Shown here: in pieces, positions 1 to 12,200 of the stretch
Position numbering within the stretch: position 1 is the first letter of the stretch
Layout: each line of letters opens with the position of its first letter
Source: Muricea muricata
Lineage: Eukaryota; Cnidaria; Anthozoa; Malacalcyonacea; Plexauridae
Length of the DNA: 64,000 bases
Direction of reading: 5' to 3'
Assembly: GCA_963855995.1 (NCBI GenBank)
Contig: OY979727.1
Span: forward strand, 11,338,946-11,402,945
The notes under the pieces: generated by a model
Told to the model about the DNA's origin: nothing
Database searches by the model: none
Seen by the model: the letters and a program-made list of their open reading frames with translations, nothing else
Translations under genes and position numbers: made by a program

Positions 1-211
1 GGCTTATCCAGGATACCACAAATCTAGCGTTGGAGTTCCTTCCTTATTTGATCGACGTTAGATTAACTATGATTACATCAATGACATTAACACTACACTT
101 GTTTTAATTTTTTGTTCATATTCATTCTGTTTTTTTATGCTCTGAAGCTCTTCTGAGAGTTCTCATCGTGGGCCATTTGATTTGGAACATGCGGAAAAAA
201 TCCTTTTGGTA

Positions 212-284
212 ATGCAGCCGCAGAAAATGCTATTCTTCATTGTATTTTGCGTGTTATTTTGGATTGCACCTCAAGTAAATGCAG
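212..284 (+). other. Signal-peptide exon, copy A
   Basis: The first coding exon encodes M-Q-P-Q-K followed by a hydrophobic core ([14 protein letters not shown]) and ends Q-V-N-A just before the donor GGTACAAC, phase 1. This is a classic cleavable signal peptide. In copy B the same stretch reads MKPKKIMLLVVFCVLLWIAP, which supports the ATG at 212. Confidence 0.8.
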
Positions 285-3200
285 GTACAACTCGATTGTT
301 GCCATTAGAAGTGATCCTATCGTTGTGCTATAATGTTCTCATCATACATTGTTTGCGAGGTTTGATTATTATATAATCGTAGTTATAAAATCTCATACAA
401 TTGTAGATGTTAGGCTTGTTGATGGCCCTGACAGTGCAAGCGGACGAGTCGAGGTCTACTATAACGGCACATGGGGAACAGTTTGTGATGATAACTGGGG
501 CATGGACGATGCTCGTGTTGTCTGTAGACAACTTGGATTTCGTTCTACCTTAGATGCATATAAAAGTGCTTATTATGGAAAGGGAACTGGGCAGATTTTG
601 CTTGACGAGGTTAATTGTACTGGTTCTGAGTCATCACTATTCTTATGTAGACATAGTGGCGTGGGAAAACACGACTGTGTTCACAAGGAAGACGCTGGCG
701 TACGATGTGGAAACACTAAAAGTGAGAATAGACTAAGCAACGCTTTATAATATTGGTTGACAAAATGCGAGCAATATTTAAGAAACATAGAACGTTTCCC
801 GCATTAGTATACAGTGATACCAACACGAGTGGAAACTTGAAAAACTTGAAATTCTGGGGAAACATCTACGCTATACGGCGTTCGCAGGGCGTAGTGCTTC
901 CACACAATTTCGAATTCTTAACAATTTCCACGATTTATGCCAGATTGAAGAACGGCGGGAAATTTTCCGCGTTGATAGTTATATTACCACGGCTATTAAC
1001 CAATGAGCGTTCAGAATTTACGTTTAATTTGAACAGTGGTAGTGGTGGTGCAGGATGATCACAGGTTTTAAAATGGCGTGATTTAGTGGGCAAATTCGTG
1101 CATTTGGTGCAGGACGTTATCTTGCTAGTGTCAAGCCAGACGAAGAGAGGATATCCGGCTTAAAATATTCAAATCTCAATCTAACCGAACTTTATTTCAC
1201 TTTTACAAGCCATATTTATCGTGGCTGTCAGAAGGGTGTTGTCCTTCTCTTGATTAGTTACAGCGCCATTTTTTGACCTCTCACTGATGCATCTACATGC
1301 GCGGCTAAGAATCTATTTTAGGCATCTACACTTTAGTTAAAGTATTATTTTGGTTATCATATCTCTTACAGTTGCGAATATCCTCTATAAACACCAAACC
1401 TAAAGCTTTTCTAAATAATGTTTTTCGGGGTTATATGTGCTGGTATAACAGGATATGTTGAAAAGCTACTAAAACGGACGTGTGTTTCAATTTTTTCAGG
1501 GCCGATTATAGTCTCCAGTATGTATTGCGCACTTTGTGCAGTATTGATCGGAAAATGCAGCATTGCTTAATGCATCATCAAGTTACATTTGAAAGAAGAG
1601 AAAAAAATGTTAACATCATTTTAGAAAAGATCATTAATTTCAGAAATCCTGATCTCAGAATTCCTTGAAACAGCTAGTTTGTTGAAAATAGTTACAATTT
1701 CTTAAATTGGCCCTAATTAACTAAAATAGCTAAATCCTTAGAATAAGCTTTGATTTATTTTTCAATATTTCTCCTGTGTATTCAATATGTATATGCTTTT
1801 ACAACTGTAAAAACTTGACCATTAGTTAGAAAACAACAAAACCACGTAAAATTTAGTCATTCTGTTTTATTCCAAATATCTGGCTGTCTAATTTATAGAT
1901 TTGTATTAAAAAGCACCGGTGTAATTTGGGATGCAGGAGAACAGGTTGCATTCATGACTTTTGTATATTTTTTACGTTCGAGTCATTTTCATAGCAAATA
2001 ACTCATCTAAATAATTCATAGATTACCTCTCTGCTACAGCGAGCAGCTAAAAATTATCAAAAGTATTATATTTGAGGCCAGTAGTACTTTTAAATAGAAA
2101 ATAAATTTCTCCGTATTGTCGTGTTGCCGTCACAAAGTATTTGCTAGTCATACTTGCAGCTCAGGTGTAATAATGGTCAAGGATGTATGGATCGATATTA
2201 TGTTTGTAATGGTTATCAAGAATGCTCCGATGGTAGTGATGAATGGTATTGGAACTGTAATAATGGTCAAGGATGTACCGTTCTAAAAAACGGAAGAACA
2301 ATTAGTATATGTACTGATAAAGGACCAAAAGATAGTCGACATAATTCAGGACTATACGTAACCGTCAGCTTTTCATTTTTTCAATTTGTAGGGGCACGAC
2401 TTGTAGGTGGCTCTCACAATTCAGGACGAGTGGAGGTCTACTTTAACGGTACATGGGGAACAGTTTGTGATGATGGCTGGGACATAAATGATGCTCGTGT
2501 TGTCTGCAACCAACTTGGTTTTCCAAATGCCGAGGATACTTTTCAGGGTGAAGGTCATCATTTTGGTTATGGAACTGGTCAGATTTGGATGGATGAGGTC
2601 AAATGTAGAGGTGACGAGTCCTCGCTATCAGCTTGCTCTCGTAATTCGTGGGGACAACACGACTGCCGTCATGATGAAGATGCTGGAGTACGCTGTAAAG
2701 GCCTTAGAAGAGGTAATAAGTTATGAAAAATAGTGTTTGTGAAAGTGTAAAGGCAGCGAAAATCAGTTTAGCTATGTTACATGTCAGCTTAGAGTTACAC
2801 ACAACAGAAAATAATTGCCCTTTATTATTTACACCAGGCCCAGTATTTGTACGACGGCCTTTTTTAACCTGGCCTAGTTTACACTTGCAGATAGACATTT
2901 TCGTAGCTTCGAAAATGGCGTCAGCTGTTGTTAAACGTTAATAACAATTGTGGTTGACCATACTTCTTTAACAGGCCTAGTAACGATAGACACATTTCAT
3001 GGTTCATGGTTCATGGTTCAGGCGTCCTTTTCAACCACAGACGTTTGTTAGTTAGGGTTGTATGTTTTAGTATAGGTTAAAAGCCTATAAGAAGGGATTT
3101 TATTCAACTGTGAAGACCGAGCGCGAAGCGCAAGATCTTTACAGTTGAAGGAAAACCGATCCTCTGGCTTTTAACTTGTTTATGCTCGGGAGACCATATT

Positions 3201-6200
3201 CTTTTGTTTTTCGGAGGTTTGTAATTAAAAAAAATAATTCTACAGTGCGTTTCGTTAATGTTTATGTATAAATCTTTTACGAACTGCGGAAGTATTGAAT
3301 AGGTTTAATTTCAATAGTTTGCCGTTTTTTGAGACACTCTGTATTGTTGTATTTGTAAAGGAAAATTAATGCTTTTGCTGCAATTGTCAATAGGCGATCG
3401 CGTAAATCATGTCCTAATAAATTAGCAGGTCATAAACGACAGTGACGAAGAACTTTATATCACTCGGAATCGTTATTTCGACATGCAGAAACAGCAAAAA
3501 GTGATGTTTATCAGGTGATGATCGATCGGTTAATATTTAAGAGGAAAGATTTGATCGTTTGTCAGATGATACTGAGAATGATTAACGAATACAGTCTGTT
3601 CTTTTAGCGACTTGTTACAAAGAAGAATGCGCTTTAAACAACCTACGAAGCTTGGCGTTCGATGCTCTATTCGATGCTTCCCGATGCCAATAACAAAAAT
3701 AAAGATGGAATCGAATATTCTGCTAACTCAATGCGTGGCTTAATTTGTGTTATATAATACTTCATTAAATTCGATCTGGTCGTTTAATTGGCTGCTTATG
3801 GTAAAATGCTGCTTATGCCGTGATCAAAATCCTCCTCGTACGATGATCGCAGTGTACTTTAAACAGATCTTGCCAAAACAGACATGGCGTAAATGGGATT
3901 TAATTCGTTTTATGAAGTTTAAAATAAATTGTTCTTAAAAGCAGTGGTGTATTTTGGTATTATATAAAACAAATATTGAATGTTTTTATTCGTTCAATGG
4001 TTTGAATGGAACATTCGATTTTTCGCCTCATGAAAATATTCTCACCCTTGCACTCGTAAACATTCATTATTTGTATACCATATTTTGGACGTAAAGTCTT
4101 CTGAGGTTATTATTTTCCGTAATTACCCAGTAACAGGTTATTATTTTTCGCAATCACCTTCAACCTCGTATTCCCCCCCCCCCAAACAAATATCACTGCC
4201 TGTATGCTTTTAGAGTGAAGAAGGTTATTACGGGAAAATTATGGGAACCGATGAAAAGAAAAGAATATGGTCTCATGAGTTTATAATCATGGATAGAAAG
4301 TCTGAAAAGGTATAGCTGCCATTAAAGTAGTACCACTTATTCTTGGTGTTTCAGCTACAATATGTCAAAGCAAACTGGATTTTGGTTTTATGTTGGATAG
4401 TTCTGGCAGTGTTGGCAAGGAGAATTTTGAACGAATGAAATTATTTGTAAAAAATCTTACATACTATTACAAGCTTGGCCTGGACGAGACTCGAATCTCT
4501 GTTATGTCGTTTTCAACAAAGTCAGTCATTCAAATTTTCTTCTGGCGAGATTTGAAGCGCAACGAGTTTGTTGCAGCCGTTGATGAAATTCCATATATGG
4601 CTGAAATGACTAAGACCGGTGATGCTTTAAAATATGCATACAATTATATGTTTAGTTCAAGCAATGGAACAAGAGGAACAGGTACGGCTTCGTTATGGAC
4701 TACAATCTCCAGAAATACTTAGGAGACTGTGTACTTTTATAAAGAGGTATAAAAACCATCGTTTGTACTTTATCAAGTAAGACATAGATATCGAAAAGGA
4801 GGGGTATATATCATGTATAAAGACCCCGAGAATGCTGGGAATGCGTTGCGTCCGAAGGCTTTATATGACATAAAATCCGATTTTCAAATAGATTTTCCAG
4901 CAAGAATCTGTCAGCTTTAAATATTTTAGTCTACATTTCTAGAGATTTCTTCATCCGTTTCTTCTAATCACTGGAGGCAATGATTACTGTACATCGAAGA
5001 GAACCGGCCGACTAAAAAATGAACTAATTTAACATAGTTGCATCCAGGGAAACATTATCTTCCAGTAAATGGCATAAAATAGTGCAAAGCAAAGTAGCAC
5101 AAGGCAACAGATTTGCCATTACAGATGGAAATGTTGTATTGGTATTGGAACTGTAATAATGGTCAAAACAACATACTGACCAATGTTATCAACTTGAATT
5201 ATTTTCTTCATTTTGTTAGAGATCAGGAAAGTTTTGGTAATTTTGACAGCAAGTTACAGTAGTGGTGGAATTTCGGTGGAAGAACCCGCTCAACAACTAA
5301 AGAATTCTAGTGTGAAAATATTCAGTGTGGGGATTGGACAGAATATTTCCCGGTCGGAATTACGAGCCATGGCTTCGAGACCAGTTGATCGATATGTTAT
5401 TACTCTAAACAACTTCGCACAATTAGAAGATCTTGTTTATAAAATGTTTCCTTTAATTTGTTATGGTAAGTGTAATGCTTATAAGGGTGTTTTGAACGGT
5501 GGTGATGACGATTATAGATTTTGAAATAGCATGATTAGGTGAGCATATTTGTGCATTTAGACGTATTTAGTCTTTGCTTGTTTTATGAGGAGCTGTATTG
5601 GGGCAGCCACCAACCTACTAAATGAATTTCACAAGTTATTTTGAACATGCGCGGCCTCAGCTGCTGTATATATCGAAAATGCAAATTTACTTTTTTGGTA
5701 ATTCAACTACAGTGGCCAAGTGGTTCTTACTAATGTTGCATTGGGCCTGTGCTTTGTGCAGCATAAAAGTCAATCAATCTTGCCTCGAGTGTGCATATCT
5801 GATACGAATTAGCTTGCGAAATTCATGCATTTGTGAGTGAGTACATTTGCCAATAGAGCAACGGTAATTTCGCTAAAAAGTAAAAGTAAGGCACACATTT
5901 GAATGAGTGTCGTTAAAGTTGTGTTATGAATACTTTTTATTTTACGCGAGGTAGGGAATCTTTAATACAATAGTTTAATACAATAATTCTCGTTTTGTCT
6001 TCTCTTGTCTGGTTGTAGAGTTTTCGTTTTTCTGCAACTCTACAACAACTGTCGTAGATAAGCTGAGCCTCCCCTTTTATGGTCAAGCAGGCTTGCAATT
6101 TGTACACGTGAACAGTTTAGTGAAGCGGTTCCAAGGTAGCCAATCGCCTTTTGACAGTTGTGTATTTTAAGCTTGATTCCAGCTCTCTCGGGCTCTGTTT

Positions 6201-9200
6201 GCATCTCGAGTCGGCGATAGCTAACTCTTTTTACTACTAAAGTTCTTTTAAACTTAAATTTGGCTTAATAAGCTTTTAAGAAAAGTCTTAAACCTTACGT
6301 ACATTGCTTTATTTTTCGAAATACAGCCTTTTCAAACTACATTTTACTTAAAACACTTTTGATGACGCGATATTTAGATTACCTGACCGCGTGAGATATT
6401 TTTATAAATGACTGACAGCAAAGCCTCGAGAATACACAGGCGTAAGTACAACGTTCAGAACAGATAATTTTCGGCGCCTTGGAGTGTACATAACTTGACA
6501 TCAGTTAATGACACCATAAGTATTCATCTGCTTGTCAATTCTGGAGTATTGTTTGCTTCGCTTTGCCAGTCCCTGATTTATGTTTACTCTGCTCTGTTTC
6601 ACTGACTTATTCTTTGTGCGTAATGTTCATTCCTTTTAGATATCTAGTAATTTTTGAACAATTCCTTAACAGTTTAATGCTAAGGCCGAGTATTGTATAT
6701 AAACCAGTCCCAGTTGTATAAAACTACGAATCACTTTTTTAATCGCTGTTTTGTAGTTAAATAATGATTAAGTACAAAACACGTTGTTCTGATTGGATGA
6801 CGTTTCCACTAATCATAGTTAACTTTAATCACTTTTTTATACAACTGGCGCCAGGCTGGTGTGTAGATAGCAACATTATCATTCTGCAGGCCTGGCCAGG
6901 GGTTTTGGGTATCCCGGTATCCTGGGTATTTTATTTCTGGTATATCGTATTTGATATCCCATTCGGGTTAACAATGATAAATGTATATTACGTAATATTT
7001 TGGGTATTTAGGTTTTCTCCAACACATACCTATCCGACACAAAAAGATATCGGGTGTCACGGCATTCTTGTACACCTCCCTCCCGAGCCAGGCCTAATTC
7101 TGGTTGAAATCGATCTGTCTATTTTTTACCAACAATATTAACAACAGGCAATATCGATATTGTTAAGCATAGTTTTCACATATTTGTCCATGCATCATGA
7201 AACAAATTTAAAAATTGGCATTACCCATGCCCTTTTCCATTCATTAACATAATATACAAGTTTTCGCTAAGGGTTTATAAATATAAGTTAGAATGAACGA
7301 CCAATTTTTTATGTTTATGAGTCCGACGGTAGAATATTCTTATTCGTTGAAAGCTTTTACCTCATAAAAATATTCTCACCATTGCGCTGATAAATATTCA
7401 TTATTTGCATATGTGAAATAGGAAAATTGGAAATTGATCATGAAAATTTTAGAACAACATTTAAAAATCATGTTACAGGTAAACCTGACGGAGAATCTAC
7501 AGTTAACCCTACAGCCAAACCTGATGGAGAATCTGCAGGAAAATCCGAAGACTACACTGGCGCTATAGCAGGCGGAATAACTGGAGTGCTAATTTTTGTC
7601 ACAATTGTGGTGGTCATCGTACTTTTTGTGCAAAGGAAAATCCCAAGGAATCAATATCTAGAGTCAGTGAGGGTAAAGAGATTTCGAAATCAGCCACCGC
7701 AGCAGATCAATAAGTAGGGGGAAGGTTAATGTTCGTGTGTTAAGAGAAAGTTCCTTCAAGGACTGTGTTGATAGGAAAGTTCCTTGAAAACAACCATTGT
7801 GGTGTCAATATTAATTGCACATTTTCTTTCTTTTTAATTCAGTCTCTCCCCCTATCAGGAAAGCCATATGCAAATAACTCGGTGGTATAGTTTTATTTGT
7901 GTTCTGTATTATTCGTACTTTTGAAATCAATTGTTATGGTCTGTGAACACGAAGATAAAAAAGCCAGCCCCCCCCCGATCTTGTGCGGTCGTTGCGAAAT
8001 ACATCCTCTGCACAGCTACTCTGCAGAGGCTAATTGTTCAATTCGCGGGAAAGGCCTACCATTATAATTAGTCGTACACGACTTTTTGGGGGGAAATATT
8101 CTCCATTTAAGTCGTGTAAGACTAATTACAATGTAAAAACAATCGCTTTTCCCTTGCATCAATTAAAAACAAATAGAGGAGAACAGAGGAGAGTGCAGTC
8201 TCTGCAAAAATAATGTGGTCTTGCATAGTTGTTTTGTAAAAAATTAAAACTACCCCCTCTTCTATAGTACCACACAGGAAATTCTTATACCAGGTATGAA
8301 GATATACCGTGATTGGCTTTCTGAAACAGTAACAGTCAGTGTTTATGATTTGTTGTTTGAAAATGCAGTTTCTATAGTTTATTTCTTTTATTGTCTTGAT
8401 AAGCCAATCGCAGCGCCTTCTTATAATTATACAGTTACGTGACTTAGTGTTCTGGCCATTGCACTGCATGGTTATGGCTCTTGTGAAGTTCTGCTGGTCA
8501 TAGGTCCAGTAGTAAAATGGCACTCATGTCAGAGCACTGATGATATGCTAATACATCGTTTTCATCACTTTTAACAGGAATTGGATGCGTTGCACAGTAC
8601 TCGCAACCCACGAACTGAGGAGACTACTCAACTTCTAAAGCCATTGCGACCTCCACCAGAGACCCCAAGCGCAGGTTGGTTGAAATAAAAGATGTCTCAA
8701 AAGATGTATCAGTTGCAAAAAAATTCATGACAACATGAGTGGGCAGACCGAGGCCTCTTTTGCATATTTTTAATGTTTTCGAATTAAGCTGCACCAAATA
8801 ACAAGGGTCATGGCTTAGAGGATGGACGAGAAGCAGGCTCTCAACATGGCGGCTGTTTTTCAAGATTTTTAAAACGAGAACGGATCAACAACTCGACATT
8901 TATAACATTCCTAAACCTCACCCTAACCCTTATCTCAAGGTCGGAGTGTTGTTATAAATGGCCTGGTTGTTAATTGGTTCTTGTTTCAAGAATCTTCAAA
9001 ATCAGCCGCCATCTTGAAAACCTGCCTCTCGCCCATCCTCTTTAGCCATCGCCCCAATCACCATTTATAAAAGTCTTCCGGTTATGTAGCGATTCAGAGC
9101 TCCAAAATTATAGCAAATAGTAAAGGGCAATACAAAACCCGACAAATTTTTGGGCAGGTGTCAGAGAGCGATTTCAGATATATCATTCAAAGTAAAAAAT

Positions 9201-12200
9201 GAAATCAAACAGTTGTAGATGAACCGGAAACGATACCCGTTTCATATGTTGCGGTGTTGGAAATTGCGCCAGACAATCTGAAATTGCTGGACAAGACACT
9301 GGGAGAAGGACAGTTTGGGATTGTTAAACAAGGGTTATTGACAACTGTGGATGGTGATTCTGAAGTTGTTGCTGTCAAAACGTTAAAAGGTACAGTTCTA
9401 AAAATAATAACTGTCATGATAAATCTATTGCATGTAGTTATTGGAATCTCTTTATAGTTTTAAATTCTTATAATATTTTGATATCTTATTTAGATTCTTG
9501 GTAGCTAGCTTTACATTGTGGGTATCAATAAAATCGCTTTAAATTTATGAAAACACCACAAAAATTTATAGATTTACTTTATTCTTTCTGGATTATTCAT
9601 TCATTTAGAAAGTGATTAATTTTAGTCTATTCGCACGGAAATATTTGCACTGATTCGCTACGATTGATCAGAGCAGTAGCCAAGATTCCCTCTCATGGTG
9701 GGCTAAGAAAACCAGGGGGAGGGGAGGGGGGGGTCAGACCTTGTTTTAGAATTAAATTAAACATTTCTCAGGGGGTGTAGCAATCCTTCCAGGGGGGACC
9801 TTCCCCCTCTGGCTACGTTTCTGCAATTCATTGTTCGTTTTCCTTTTATCACCTACCTTCTAGATGGTACAAAATCCTCTGATCTCGAGAATCTGGTGGC
9901 GGAACTGACTATTTTAAAAGAAGTAAACAAAATTCCTCACCCAAATGTCTTAAAATTCGTCGGAGGTTGTGCAATACAAGGTATAGACAATATGTAAACA
10001 ACTCAGATAAGTCAAACAGTCAGATAATTCTAGAAAAACAACTGTAGAAATTATCAAGTAATAACTACCGATATCTCAACATAATTGTCAACATTGTCTG
10101 CAGCAGTCAATATGACATCTCGTGTTGATAAAACTGAATTGTAATCGTATAAATATTAAATGAACAAATAATAGTGAAAATATTTAGTAAATATTACAAG
10201 AATTCCCGCCAAGTTTTAAATCTTTGACAGAGGGCGCGCAATTTATATACATAGCTATCAACCGTGCTTTTCAGGAAAATTGCACATAATCACAGAGTTC
10301 TGTTCTGGTGGTAGTCTGCGAAACTTGCTTCTCAAGAGTAGAGTCTACCACACAGAAAACTCAGCAGACAACATCAACATTGCTTCAACCTTGAACCATC
10401 GTGAATTGTTAAAACTTGCTGTCGATGTTGCCAGTGGAATGGCCCATCTGTCTTCTCAAAAGGTATAACTGTATAAGTAAATAATCAAGTAATGATTCGC
10501 TGTTAGCTACACTTTTAATACCACGAGTTGAAGTTATACATTATAGTTGTATGTTCTTATTATTTGACATCAACAAACATGACTTATGAAAATTATTTCC
10601 GTTGGCGAGGAATATTTTCGCCCATAGTCGACCCTGTAGTAAGTCTAAGTTCTAATTTATCGAATGTTTTTTCAAGTTGGTCCATCGTGATTTGGCCACC
10701 AGAAATATTCTCATTGGTGAAAACAATATGGCGAAAATATCTGATTTTGGTTTGGCAAGAGATATAAAAGATGTTGAGGAATATACCCGGAAAAATCATG
10801 TAAATTATTTAACTGATTACTTCACTTTGTAAAAATGGCTTAATTAAGGGGGGCAATGACAGGTCATTTTCAACAGTCCAAAAACTTGCAAGGTTTTGCA
10901 CAAATGACAAAGCTGAAAACGAATGGTTGTAAGCTCATAATAAAGTGCCCAACTGAATGATTTTATCTTGTGTAGAATTTGCTTCCTCTGAAATGGATGG
11001 CATTGGAAAGTCTGTTTTACGGTCGTTTCACAACTGCCAGTGATGTGTAAGTTTTACCAATTGAAATTATGCCTTGCTTTTGTTAATAATGGTGATTTTC
11101 TTAAAAGTAATTTTGCAAAAACAAGACCCTTATTCAGGCGCCCGTGATAATTTCATTATGATTGTAGCGTCTTGTAAATTTAATTTGGAAATTGAAAAAT
11201 TCGATGAAAATGTCCTAAAAAGTGTACTTCTAGTAATAGTTCAAACACGAGTGGCAGGGATTTCTCCGATTCCTAAACACCGAGAGGAGTGGAAACGAAC
11301 TTCGACGTGTTTTGAAATCGGAGGAAGTCCCCTTACGATCGTTAAACGTACTTTTTAAACATACAAGTATTTTGCAAAAAAATCAAGGAGAATGCTGGCC
11401 TTATTTACAGTGTAATTTCTTCCTCTGATTGCAAAACGTTCTCCACGGTATTAATTGAGAATTATTGATGATTTTGAGAATTTTACTTATTTTACCTATG
11501 TACTTTTCCGCACAGAATTTATAACTACATAATAGTCGTTTTCTTTATAATAGATGGAGCTATGGTGTACTACTTCATGAAATCACCACGTTGGGTATGA
11601 TCAAAATGACATATTTTGTGAACACTGTACTGGACTATTGACTTTGAAATGGACTATTGACTTTGAACTGGAATACTGACTTTGAACTGGAATATTGACT
11701 TTGAACTGGAATATTGACTTTGAACTGGATTATTGACTTTGAACTGGAATATTGACTTTGAGCTGAACTTTGGACTTTGAACTGAACTTTGGACTTTGAA
11801 CTGAACTTTGGACTTTGAACTGAACTTTGGACTTTGACTGGACTTTCAACTGGACTTTGGACTTTCCAGTTCTGTAACGCATTCCCCGTTCTTTAAAAAT
11901 AATATTTACAATAAATTTATAATTTACAAAAACATTGCGAATTGAACTTATTGTAAATATTCTTAGGAACGAGAGATGCGTTATTGAACGAAAAAATCCA
12001 AAGACAGAGTCTGAGACTTTCCCAACGTCTGGGAAAAACTGGACTTGTGCGGTTAAAATTCCACGCTAGTGTTTACAACACACCTTGTTTTATTGGTGAT
12101 TGACCTACATTTTTGTTGATTAGTAAGTTCTTCTACAGTTATAATGTAATCATGCATTTGCCATTATATTTTCTGTCTTCATTGTTTAGGGGAGGAGCCT

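Noticed and set aside
2271..2391. Continuous coding from the LDLa stretch into SRCR2 in copy A
   Set aside because: Copy B has stops in this stretch, and a strong polypyrimidine tract with TTTGTAG precedes SRCR2, so it is intron.
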